Source: Caldithrix sp964468415
Lineage (GTDB): Bacteria > Calditrichota > Calditrichia > Calditrichales > Calditrichaceae
NCBI GenBank assembly: GCA_964468415.1
Contig: CAYXUS010000101.1
Location: forward strand, 1-28,422
Direction of reading: 5' to 3'
Length of the DNA: 28,422 nucleotides
The translations under genes were made by a program, and so were the position numbers. The notes below the pieces were generated by a model. The model had not been told where the DNA came from. It made no database searches and saw only the letters and a program-made list of their open reading frames with translations. Shown here one piece after another: positions 7,986-15,782 of this stretch. Position 1 is the stretch's first letter, and every line of letters starts with the position of its first letter.

Positions 7986-8468
7986 ATGAAGGAAAAATTA
8001 CTTATCATAGATAATGACGATACGGCAATTCAAACGATCGGGCAATTGGCCAGAGCGTTCAATATCGATACCGTGGTGATGCACAATTGGGGTAAGTCGT
8101 TGAATTTATTGGAAGATGAAAAAATTATTGCCGTTTTTGTTAACGTGGAACTCGGGATGATTAATCTGGAGGTTCTCTTGCGCAAATTTAATTCTCCTGA
8201 GAAAGAAGAAGAAAAAATTCCTGTGTTCTTTTTGTATTCCAGATTGTTTGGCAAGGCATATCAAAAAGCCAAACGATTGGCGCATGCCGGAGAATTAAAA
8301 AAGCCGGTCGATGTACGTTTATTTATCGAATTGCTCAACCAATTGATCAAATTGGAAGATAAAATTGATTACAAAGAAAGAGACTACCGGGCTAAAATTC
8401 AAAAATTTAAAGCGTATGAAAAAGAAATGGGATTTTTGATGCAGAAATTACAAATAATAATGGAATAG
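7986..8468 (+). CDS. Pseudo-receiver (REC-like) protein with Asn at the phosphosite, plus C-terminal coiled coil
   Basis: A 160-residue protein that opens like a receiver: KLLIIDNDDTAIQTI (Asp9-Asn10 where active receivers have Asp-Asp), a second strand ending FVNVELG, and a beta5 segment GELKKPVDV with the conserved Lys-Pro. Aligned to active receivers in the window (LLDFDLG, LTDLMMPG), the phospho-acceptor Asp is Asn53. It therefore should not accept phosphate in the usual way. Residues 120-160 form a charged coiled coil ending in a methionine/leucine-rich helix. It has a good Shine-Dalgarno (AAGGAGA) and ends 4 bp before fapA-1, so it is the first gene of the chemotaxis block. Its likely role is protein binding rather than phosphorelay; that is inference. 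Confidence 0.75.
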   Translation: MKEKLLIIDNDDTAIQTIGQLARAFNIDTVVMHNWGKSLNLLEDEKIIAVFVNVELGMINLEVLLRKFNSPEKEEEKIPVFFLYSRLFGKAYQKAKRLAHAGELKKPVDVRLFIELLNQLIKLEDKIDYKERDYRAKIQKFKAYEKEMGFLMQKLQIIME

Positions 8469-8472
8469 GCAT

Positions 8473-9966
8473 ATGATACCGGAAACGAGGTTTAAATTAT
8501 CACGAGGTGTTTTAAAATTTATTCCGCTACTCGATGGGAAACTGATTATCGCCCAAAAGATCGAAGGTACGATTAAACCGATAGAAATACTGGCGGCGCT
8601 GCGCAAAGTAGGAATTACGCATGGCATTCTGAGTGATTCTATCCCTTTAATCCAGCGGGAGGATATTAAAGAAATTCCGGTGGCTTGTGCCTATTTTGAA
8701 GAAGCTCCCCCTGAGTTTGATGTTTTGATCGAACCCAAACTTGACGATGCGCTTATCACTCAGGTCCTGCAGGGAGAATCCATCGACTTGTTAAAAGATC
8801 GGATGCATGTTTTGCCGGGAAAGCCTGTGTTAAGCGCCCAAAAAAGCTTTCGGGTGGTATTGCGTTTTCCCGATGGCCGGGTTAAAGAAATTCGGGATAT
8901 TAACCACCGTTACAATTTGGATGTGTTTTGCGGAGCCAATGTAACGGTTCGGGGAAAGCAAATTATTTCGTCTATTGAGGGCAGTGCCTTTGTCTCTAAA
9001 TGGGGAAAGGTTTATGCCTTCCCCATTTTGACGGTGCGTGGTCTGGGCGAAATTCACGGCAAAGTTGACGATCAGTTTGCCGTGCATGTGCTTGAAGATA
9101 TCCATTCGTATTCCAATCTGGAAATCCCGTCTAATTTGTTCGTAACCGGCATGATTCATTCTTCCTTTATTAAAGCACTGGGGTATGTGCAGGCTCAGGA
9201 AGGAATCGACAATTCGAAAAAAATCGAGAACAGCCGGATTATTGCCGGGAAATCGGTCATTACGCCTCATGTTAAACGATACCGCATTATTGCCGGTGAA
9301 GATGTGTGGATTAACGAAAGCATTCAGCAATCGATTATTATTAGTCATCGCAAAGTAGTGGCCCGACTAATTGATGAATCGGAAATTCGGGTACGCAATT
9401 GTTTGTATGCCGACGAAGTAAGAAAAGGCAGCCAAATTTACCTGGGGCCGTCGTTTATGCGGGACGAGGGATACAAACGCCGTCTGCTTGCCAACCAGAA
9501 CGATGAACGGAAACTGAATGAACAAGAGTTTGTCATTGAAAACCTGCGCGACAAAGGGGAAAAAGAAAAGCGTACCTTAATTAATTATTTCAGCCGATTG
9601 AAAGAATCGGGCAGAGACAAAATTGTAATCGATAGTACCATGGAACGGGTTTTCAAGTCTTTGCAGGAAACCTATTCCGATTTACAAGAGCAGATAAAAG
9701 AATACGAATTGCGTTTGCAAACATTTTTGAATAACAAAATTCTTCTTGCTTACTACACCCGGGAGAATCAAAGTACCCCTCGTTCCTTTATTCGGGTTTA
9801 CGGGAGAATTGAGAAGGGGGTAACGATTGCCACGGCCAATCAAAATACCAAGTTGTCTCATCCTCTGGAAAATGTGACCATTTATGCCGATCCGTTTACG
9901 GGAAAGATGGAAGTGGTAACACACGAACCTTCTTCCGAGTCGGTCGATTTTTTGCAAATGATTTGA
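8473..9966 (+). CDS. FapA/DUF342 family protein, divergent copy 1
   Basis: A 497-residue protein. The N-terminal 170 residues hold FapA-like segments (EILAALRKVGITHGIL; VLPGKPVLS; a GSAFVSKWGKVYAFP strand pair like the GSAYVQQGKVHVDEVL of copy 2). Then come short beta-helix repeats rich in I/V/G (about 180-320), a basic coiled coil (about 330-420, NDERKLNEQEFVIENLRDKG onward), and a C-terminal beta region (RVYGRIEKGVTIATANQNT). This is the layout of FapA (flagellar assembly protein A, DUF342), known from Vibrio studies to affect polar flagellar assembly. It is less glycine-rich and more diverged than the second copy at 20616. It lies 4 bp after the pseudo-receiver and 10 bp before cheA. Confidence 0.8.
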   Translation: MIPETRFKLSRGVLKFIPLLDGKLIIAQKIEGTIKPIEILAALRKVGITHGILSDSIPLIQREDIKEIPVACAYFEEAPPEFDVLIEPKLDDALITQVLQGESIDLLKDRMHVLPGKPVLSAQKSFRVVLRFPDGRVKEIRDINHRYNLDVFCGANVTVRGKQIISSIEGSAFVSKWGKVYAFPILTVRGLGEIHGKVDDQFAVHVLEDIHSYSNLEIPSNLFVTGMIHSSFIKALGYVQAQEGIDNSKKIENSRIIAGKSVITPHVKRYRIIAGEDVWINESIQQSIIISHRKVVARLIDESEIRVRNCLYADEVRKGSQIYLGPSFMRDEGYKRRLLANQNDERKLNEQEFVIENLRDKGEKEKRTLINYFSRLKESGRDKIVIDSTMERVFKSLQETYSDLQEQIKEYELRLQTFLNNKILLAYYTRENQSTPRSFIRVYGRIEKGVTIATANQNTKLSHPLENVTIYADPFTGKMEVVTHEPSSESVDFLQMI

Positions 9967-9976
9967 CGGAGTACGT

Positions 9977-12166
9977 ATGGAGCTGAGTCAGGAAGAAAAA
10001 GAGATATTGCGCGATTTTGTTGCCGAGGCTTTGGAAGGATTGGAAAAAGCCGAGGAGCGGCTTTTGCAATGGGAAGAACAAATGGCAGCCAATAAAACCG
10101 TGCAAACAGAGCAAATTGACGCACTGTTCCGCATTTTTCATTCCATTAAAGGAAGTGCCGGTTTTATCGGGCTGCAGGCAATTAACAGATTAACGCATCA
10201 GGCAGAATCGCTGCTCGATGGTTTGCGCAAAAACAAAGTGTCCCTGGAGCAGCTCCACATCGATCTTTTGCTGCAGGTGTGCGATGGCCTGCGTTTGTTG
10301 CTGGCCCATGTGCGGGAACACAATTCGGAACAAGGATTTGATGTTGATTTCAGCGGGCTTAGCCAAAAATTACAGCCTTTTGCTCAGGAGGCGAAAACAC
10401 CGCAGCCCCCGGAAGACAAGGGAGAAAATCCGACGGAACCGGTGGAGACTTTTGACGCGTCGTTCAGGTTTAGCAATGAGATGCTTGTTACCGATGAAAT
10501 GAAGAAAGAATTTGCCGAGGAAAGCAGCGAATTACTGGACAAGCTGGAACAAGATTTAATGGCACTGGAAAAAACACCGACGGACGCCAACCTTTTAAAC
10601 AGCGTGTTCCGTGGCATGCACAGCATTAAAGGCAATGCGGGATTTCTTGGCTTTAGAGATATCTCCGAAGTGACTCATCAGGCCGAAACGGTTTTTGATT
10701 TGGCGCGTGAGGGAAAATTTACCCTTACTTCCAAACAAATATCGCTTGTGTTGCAAATACTCGATTTTATTCGTAGTGCCCTGCAGGCGCTAAAACAGGA
10801 CAAGCCTCCTGTTATTCCGGGAAAGCATGCCCTTATTGATTTGATGGGCGAAATGGTTGAAAAAGTGACGGTGCAGGCGGGTGGTGCCACGAAAAACGAA
10901 AAAGCGCCGAAATCGGTCAAAAGCACCAAAAAGAAAAAAACGGAGGAAGCACCGCAACCTCCTCCGGAGATAACCCGGCAAAATTTGAGCGATGTGATTC
11001 GTGTGGATGTGGATAAGGTGAATCATTTGATGAATTTGGTCGGCGAAATCGTAATCGCTCAATCCATGGTTGTTAACCATCCGGCTTTAGCGTTAGAGGA
11101 GGTGGATAGTTTGAACAAAGCATTGGATTATTTGCAGAAAAATGTGCGCGAGTTGCAAGAGCTGGCAACATCGATGCGCATGATCCCCCTTTCGGGTTTG
11201 TTCGGGAAAATGCGACGATTGGTTCGGGACATTTCTACCCGACACGGCAAAAAAGTAGAGTTAGTGATCCGGGGCGGTGAAACGGAAGTCGATCGTTCCA
11301 TTATTGAACATGTCTCGGATCCTTTGGTGCACATTTTGAGAAATGCCGTTGATCATGGCATTGAGGATGTGCAAACCCGCATTCAGGCTGGAAAACCGGA
11401 ATACGGGACCATCCTGCTGGAAGCCCAGCGTGTTGGCGGTGAAATTTGGATTACCGTTCAGGACGATGGTCAGGGATTAAATAAAGAGAAAATTATCAGA
11501 AAGGCCAAAGCAAAGGGTTTCTGGAACTCCGATATTGATCCTGAGAATGACGACGATGTTTACCGCCTTATTTTTAAACCCGGATTTTCTACGGCGGAAA
11601 AAGTAACCAGCCTCTCCGGCCGCGGCGTGGGAATGGACGTGGTGCAGAAAAACATCGCAAAAATTCGCGGGCGGGTTGAACTTAAATCCAAGGAAGGGGC
11701 CGGTGCGACCTTTACAATGAAAATTCCGCTGACAACCGCCATTATTGACGGGATGCTGCTGCGCGTTGCCAACGGATTGTTTGCTGTGCCGGTCCCGGAC
11801 ATTAAAGAATCGGTTCAGGTGGAAGGACACGATTTTGTGAAGCTGGTTGATGGGCAGGAAGTCATCAAAGTACGCGACGAGATCATTCCGATCATCCGTC
11901 TGGAACGGGTGCTCTCCGATCAAAAACAATTACCCCGGCCTCTCTCATCCCGAATCGTGGTTATCAGCGAAATTGCGGGGCAGAAAATCGGTTTTTTGGT
12001 AGATGCCTTGCTGGGGCAGCAGCAGTTGGTTATTAAACCGTTGCCTGGCTACCTGGGAAAACCGGAGGGTATTTCCGGGTGCGCTATTTTGGGCAATGGC
12101 GAAATTTGCATGATTCTGGACATGGGCGCAATGGCCCAAATGGGGCGATCTGTTTCAACATCGTAA
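9977..12166 (+). CDS. cheA: Chemotaxis histidine kinase CheA with two Hpt domains
   Basis: A 729-residue kinase that takes receptor signals and phosphorylates CheY and CheB. Domains: Hpt 1 (about 8-110, His55 in FHSIKGSAGF), Hpt 2 (about 172-272, His215 in MHSIKGNAGF), a Lys/Pro-rich linker (about 300-335), P3 dimerisation helices (VDKVNHLMNLVGEIVIAQ), the P4 ATPase domain (about 400-585; N-box ILRNAVDHGIED, G1 QDDGQGL, G2 GRGVGMDVVQ), and the P5 CheW-like domain (about 590-729). Both Hpt histidines are intact. No P2 CheY/CheB-docking domain is visible between Hpt 2 and P3; the space is too short and low in complexity. Gaps to fapA-1 and cheW are 10 and 9 bp, so it is part of an operon. Confidence 0.97.
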   Translation: MELSQEEKEILRDFVAEALEGLEKAEERLLQWEEQMAANKTVQTEQIDALFRIFHSIKGSAGFIGLQAINRLTHQAESLLDGLRKNKVSLEQLHIDLLLQVCDGLRLLLAHVREHNSEQGFDVDFSGLSQKLQPFAQEAKTPQPPEDKGENPTEPVETFDASFRFSNEMLVTDEMKKEFAEESSELLDKLEQDLMALEKTPTDANLLNSVFRGMHSIKGNAGFLGFRDISEVTHQAETVFDLAREGKFTLTSKQISLVLQILDFIRSALQALKQDKPPVIPGKHALIDLMGEMVEKVTVQAGGATKNEKAPKSVKSTKKKKTEEAPQPPPEITRQNLSDVIRVDVDKVNHLMNLVGEIVIAQSMVVNHPALALEEVDSLNKALDYLQKNVRELQELATSMRMIPLSGLFGKMRRLVRDISTRHGKKVELVIRGGETEVDRSIIEHVSDPLVHILRNAVDHGIEDVQTRIQAGKPEYGTILLEAQRVGGEIWITVQDDGQGLNKEKIIRKAKAKGFWNSDIDPENDDDVYRLIFKPGFSTAEKVTSLSGRGVGMDVVQKNIAKIRGRVELKSKEGAGATFTMKIPLTTAIIDGMLLRVANGLFAVPVPDIKESVQVEGHDFVKLVDGQEVIKVRDEIIPIIRLERVLSDQKQLPRPLSSRIVVISEIAGQKIGFLVDALLGQQQLVIKPLPGYLGKPEGISGCAILGNGEICMILDMGAMAQMGRSVSTS

Positions 12167-12175
12167 GGGCGAAAG

Positions 12176-12655
12176 ATGGAAGAAAGTTTAGTCATGGAAG
12201 AAATGGTGGATGAACAAAAAAACAAGTTCATTACTTTTCGCCTGGGCGAACAGGCCTACGCGTTTGAAATCAGATTTGTGGGCGAAATTATTGGCATTCA
12301 GAAAATTACCCCCATCCCGGATGTGCCCGATTACGTAAGGGGGGTGTTCAATTTACGTGGGCGGGTTATTCCGGCCGTGGATGTGCGGGCGCGCCTCATG
12401 TTAGCCGAACGTCCTTATGACGATCGCACATGTATTATTGTGGCCCGGGTGCGCAACGAAATGGTGGGATTAATTGTGGACACGGTGGACGAAGTACTGC
12501 AAATACTTCCGGAAGAAATTGAGCCGCCTCCTTCGCTCAAAAAAGCGCAAAAAACGCAGTACATGCAGGGCCTGGCCAAAAAAGCGCAAGAAGTCATAAT
12601 TCTTTTGAATGTAGAAATGTTCCTTTTCGGGACCAAAGAAGAACAAAGCAATTAG
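12176..12655 (+). CDS. cheW: Chemotaxis coupling protein CheW
   Basis: A 159-residue adaptor that links receptor tips to the CheA P5 domain. After a 16-residue acidic N-terminus it has the CheW core: FITFRLGEQAYAFEI, VGEIIGIQKITPIPDVP, YVRGVFNLRGRVIPAVDVR, CIIVARVRNEMVGLIVDTVD and a C-terminal VIILLNVEMFL strand. The N-L-R-G-x-x-x-P-x-x-D motif is diagnostic. ATG codons at 12194 and 12203 are alternative starts; the one at 12176 follows a GGGCGAAAG purine stretch. It lies 9 bp after cheA and 10 bp before the next start, so the three genes are most likely cotranscribed. Confidence 0.96.
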   Translation: MEESLVMEEMVDEQKNKFITFRLGEQAYAFEIRFVGEIIGIQKITPIPDVPDYVRGVFNLRGRVIPAVDVRARLMLAERPYDDRTCIIVARVRNEMVGLIVDTVDEVLQILPEEIEPPPSLKKAQKTQYMQGLAKKAQEVIILLNVEMFLFGTKEEQSN

Positions 12656-12665
12656 GAGAACCGTG

Positions 12666-13205
12666 ATGAAACTAAACGGCCGTTTGCTTTTGATGGGTGG
12701 TTTTATTTTGGGGATGGTTCAGGGGCTAATGGGCCAAGGTGTAACCTGGCAGCAATATTTTTACGTGGCAAGTAAAATCTTCCCGGACAGCAAAGAAATA
12801 AATGTTCTTTTACCCGAAGAAGAAGAAAGTGCCCAAAAGCCTGCTATTGCACGCGCCGCCACCCAATTCAGGCGGAAGGTTAAAATCTTTTTGGTACGCG
12901 ATGCGCGCAGCATCGGAAACAATTTTAAACTGATTCCCGAAAACAGTGTCGTTGTTGTTTACAACGCCCCAATCGTCAATGAAAAAAATACCATGCTGTA
13001 CATCCTGACACAGGCCAAGGAAAAAAAGTTGGCGCTCATAACGACCAATCGTTCCTACAGCGAGGCCGGGGCACTGGTAGGGCTGCTGCGTGACGAAACC
13101 GGACATTTACGAGTTTATGTGAATCTGAAATATTCTCCCAGCCTGGCAGCAAAGTTCACCCCGGAATTCAATCAAAAAATTGGTGTGGCGCAAGTGCTGC
13201 AATAA
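12666..13205 (+). CDS. Small exported protein of unknown function between cheW and the receptor gene
   Basis: A 179-residue protein with a signal peptide: MKLNGR, a hydrophobic core (LLLMGGFILGMVQGLMG) and a probable cut near residue 23-26. ATG 12666 is preferred because AGGAG (12654-12658) is 7 nt upstream; an in-frame GTG at 12663 is an alternative. The mature part has alternating strands and helices (VVVVYNAPIVNEKNTMLYIL, ALITTNRSYSEAGALVGLL). The last segment is reminiscent of one lobe of the ABC_sub_bind/TrpX-type periplasmic-binding fold, where a strand is followed by S-x-x-x-x-x-x-GA. The likeness is faint and the protein is half the usual size. Its location next to the only chemoreceptor gene suggests a periplasmic partner or ligand-binding accessory; this is inference. 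Confidence 0.7.
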   Translation: MKLNGRLLLMGGFILGMVQGLMGQGVTWQQYFYVASKIFPDSKEINVLLPEEEESAQKPAIARAATQFRRKVKIFLVRDARSIGNNFKLIPENSVVVVYNAPIVNEKNTMLYILTQAKEKKLALITTNRSYSEAGALVGLLRDETGHLRVYVNLKYSPSLAAKFTPEFNQKIGVAQVLQ

Positions 13206-13215
13206 CCTAAAATTT

Positions 13216-13224
13216 GGAGAGGGG
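13216..13224 (+). promoter_or_regulatory. Shine-Dalgarno that sets the chemoreceptor start
   Basis: GGAGAGGGG lies 6 nt before the ATG at 13231 and fixes the start there. An in-frame GTG at 13180 lies inside the preceding gene and would put 17 polar residues before the membrane anchor. Confidence 0.75.
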
Positions 13225-13230
13225 ACGAAC

Positions 13231-15768
13231 ATGTGGTTCTCGAAGTTGTCCATTCGGAATAAATTGCTAACCGTATTAATTGCAGGATTTGTTTTTCTGA
13301 TAACGTTGGGCGTTATTGGCATTCACATGGTCATTTCATCGGCCTTAAACGACGAGCAGAAGTCGTCTTTGACCATTATTGGGAATTTGGCGGCAGAAGC
13401 CGTACGAATGGGGGTGGAATTTGGGGACAGCGAAATGGTGGCCAAGGCGATGGAATCGTTTACAAAAGGCGATCAAATTTCCTTAATCAAAGTTACTGAT
13501 GCCACAGGAAAACAATTTTTTTATTATCGCGATCCCAGGTTTCCGCAAACAAAGTTCCCCACTTTGGACGGGTTTAGAAAGTTGAAAAAAGAGGTATTGG
13601 TTGGCTTGCCTATTTTAGCCGACAATAAAAAAATTGGCCATGTGTTGCTTGGCTTTCCATTGGACAAAACAAACGTTGTGCTGAGCAAAGCCACCCGAAT
13701 GTTGCTGCTAATGTCTGTTCTGGGGCTTATTGCCATCGTCGTCTTTGTCGTTTATGTCTCGGGCTTTTTCACCCGGACGCTCAAATATTTGCAAAGGATG
13801 GCCGTAGAGCTTTCGAAAGGCAAAGTAAATTTTCACAACCCGTATCGATTTGATGACGAATTGGGTGACTTGATAAAAGCTTTTCAGGTTATGGCCCGCT
13901 CGGTTGCCGAAAAGGCGCAAATGGCACGGCATTTGGCCGCGGGCGAACTGAACGCCGAAATTGAATTACTCTCCGATGAGGACGTTCTGGGGCAGGCCCT
14001 GGTCGAAGTGCAAAAGAGCCTGCAAACCATCGTTTCGGAACTGGAGACGTTAGTGGACAAACACAAAAACGGAGAAGTGGATGCCCGGGCCGATGTGCAC
14101 AATTTACAGGGCGCCTACCGCAAAGTAATCACCAATTTGAATGAGGCGCTGGATGTTATCGTCAATCCCCTAAAGCAAACCATTAAAATTTTGAACGAGT
14201 ACGCCAGCGGAAATCTGGAACATCAATTGGAACCGTTGCCCGGCCGGTTGATGCAATTGACGGAAGCCTTGAACACCATCCGGACGAATTTACAGGCACT
14301 GGTGGAAGAAAGCATCCAATTAACCGAACAGGCTAAGGCCGGCAATTTAAATTATCGTGGCGATGTGAACAAGTTTGAAGGGGGCTATCGTGCTATTTTG
14401 CGGGGTTTTAACGAAGCAATGGATGCTATTATTCATCCTCTCAACGAAAGCGCCCAGGCTATTGCTGCCATTTCCCGCGGCGAAGTACCCCCACCCATTC
14501 AGAGTGAATTTAAAGGTGATTTTAACACGTTAAAAGAAAACATCAACCAAAGCATCGAAGCCATTAATCTGCTGGTTCACGACACCAATGCCTTAATCGA
14601 GGGCGCCCTGGAAGGCCGGTTAAGTCTGCGTGTGGACGACAGCAAACATCAGGGGGACTTCCGTAAAATTGTGCGGGGTATTAATGAAAGTCTGGATGCG
14701 TTAACCTTTCCGATGAACGAAATTCTGGAAGCATTGGAAAAAGTTTCGACGGGCGATCTGACGGCCAAGATAAACAGCGAACACAAGGGCGACCACGGTC
14801 GGATGAAAGAGGCATTAAACAAAACACTGGATGCCTTAAATAATACCTTAGCCAGTATTGCCGCTTCGGTAGAACAAATTCGCAATGGCGCTCAACAGGT
14901 AGCCGATTCCAGTCAGTCGGTTTCCCAAGGTGCCTCGGAGCAGGCCAGCGCATTGGAGCAAACTACTGCTTCCATCGAAGAAATTGCCCAGCAGGCCAAA
15001 CACAATTCCGAACACGCCCAACATGCCAAACAAATTTCTTCCACCGCACGGGAAGCGGCTAATGAAGGCACGGCCCTGATGCAGCAAATGCTGGAAGCCA
15101 TGCAGGCCATCAATGATTCGTCGAATCAAATTTCCAAGATTATTAAGGTGATCGACGAAATTGCGTTTCAGACCAATCTGCTTTCTTTAAACGCCGCGGT
15201 AGAAGCCGCCCGGGCCGGTGTGCATGGCAAAGGGTTTGCCGTGGTTGCCGAAGAAGTCCGCAACCTGGCACAACGCAGCGCCAAAGCCGCCAAAGAAACC
15301 GAACAGCTTATCGAAGGTTCTGTCGAAAAGATACGCCGGGGTACCGAACTGGCCGACAAAACGGCGCAATCTCTGGAATCGATTGTGCAAAGCATGATTA
15401 AATCCAACGATTTGATTGATGAGATTGCCAGCGCCTCTGCCGAGCAGGTGCAGGGCATCGAGCAAATCAGCGAATCGCTGCGCCAGGTCGATCAGGTAAC
15501 CCAGGCCAATGCAGCCAGTGCCGAACAAAGCGCTTCGGCAGCAGAAGAGTTGTCGAGCCAGGCCACCAATTTGCAAAGACTGGTGGCAAAATTCCGTCTG
15601 GAAAATTTTACGTTTGCCCCGGAAGCCCATGAAGATGGCTACGCTTTTGCCTATGAGCGCGTATCGCATCGGCTGGCGGCACAGTCGGTGCAGGGCAATG
15701 GCCATAATGGCAATGGGAAAAACACGCTGCCTGATGGGGACAACGATCGGGATTTTGGTGATTTTTAG
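13231..15768 (+). CDS. Methyl-accepting chemotaxis protein with a long poly-HAMP region
   Basis: An 845-residue receptor. It has a transmembrane helix at about 11-35, a periplasmic sensor of about 120 residues (short, resembling CHASE8/single-CACHE types: GNLAAEAVRMGVEFGDSEMV, IKVTDATGKQFF), and a second helix at about 157-178. A first HAMP follows, then repeated HAMP-like units to about residue 540: one pair-half ending LVEVQKSLQTIV, then three units of about 90 residues each opening with a helix, a short G-x-L/V element and L/F-x-G-x-(Y/F)-R. Each unit reads as two HAMPs. The signalling hairpin has a canonical tip (EIAFQTNLLSLNAAVEAARAG, Glu643 onward) and AVVAEEVRNLAQRS. The protein ends in a flexible Asn/Gly/Asp tail closing with DFGDF. 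The sensed ligand is unknown. Confidence 0.96.
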   Translation: MWFSKLSIRNKLLTVLIAGFVFLITLGVIGIHMVISSALNDEQKSSLTIIGNLAAEAVRMGVEFGDSEMVAKAMESFTKGDQISLIKVTDATGKQFFYYRDPRFPQTKFPTLDGFRKLKKEVLVGLPILADNKKIGHVLLGFPLDKTNVVLSKATRMLLLMSVLGLIAIVVFVVYVSGFFTRTLKYLQRMAVELSKGKVNFHNPYRFDDELGDLIKAFQVMARSVAEKAQMARHLAAGELNAEIELLSDEDVLGQALVEVQKSLQTIVSELETLVDKHKNGEVDARADVHNLQGAYRKVITNLNEALDVIVNPLKQTIKILNEYASGNLEHQLEPLPGRLMQLTEALNTIRTNLQALVEESIQLTEQAKAGNLNYRGDVNKFEGGYRAILRGFNEAMDAIIHPLNESAQAIAAISRGEVPPPIQSEFKGDFNTLKENINQSIEAINLLVHDTNALIEGALEGRLSLRVDDSKHQGDFRKIVRGINESLDALTFPMNEILEALEKVSTGDLTAKINSEHKGDHGRMKEALNKTLDALNNTLASIAASVEQIRNGAQQVADSSQSVSQGASEQASALEQTTASIEEIAQQAKHNSEHAQHAKQISSTAREAANEGTALMQQMLEAMQAINDSSNQISKIIKVIDEIAFQTNLLSLNAAVEAARAGVHGKGFAVVAEEVRNLAQRSAKAAKETEQLIEGSVEKIRRGTELADKTAQSLESIVQSMIKSNDLIDEIASASAEQVQGIEQISESLRQVDQVTQANAASAEQSASAAEELSSQATNLQRLVAKFRLENFTFAPEAHEDGYAFAYERVSHRLAAQSVQGNGHNGNGKNTLPDGDNDRDFGDF

Positions 15769-15782
15769 GATGGAGCAACGCC

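Noticed and set aside
8830..9348. 172-residue minus-strand frame opposite fapA-1
   Set aside because: It is antisense to a conserved beta-helix gene, has no ribosome site and no recognisable motif.
15187..15705. Long minus-strand open frame opposite the receptor gene
   Set aside because: It lies wholly inside the strongly supported receptor, has no Shine-Dalgarno and looks like an antisense shadow of repetitive helical codons.
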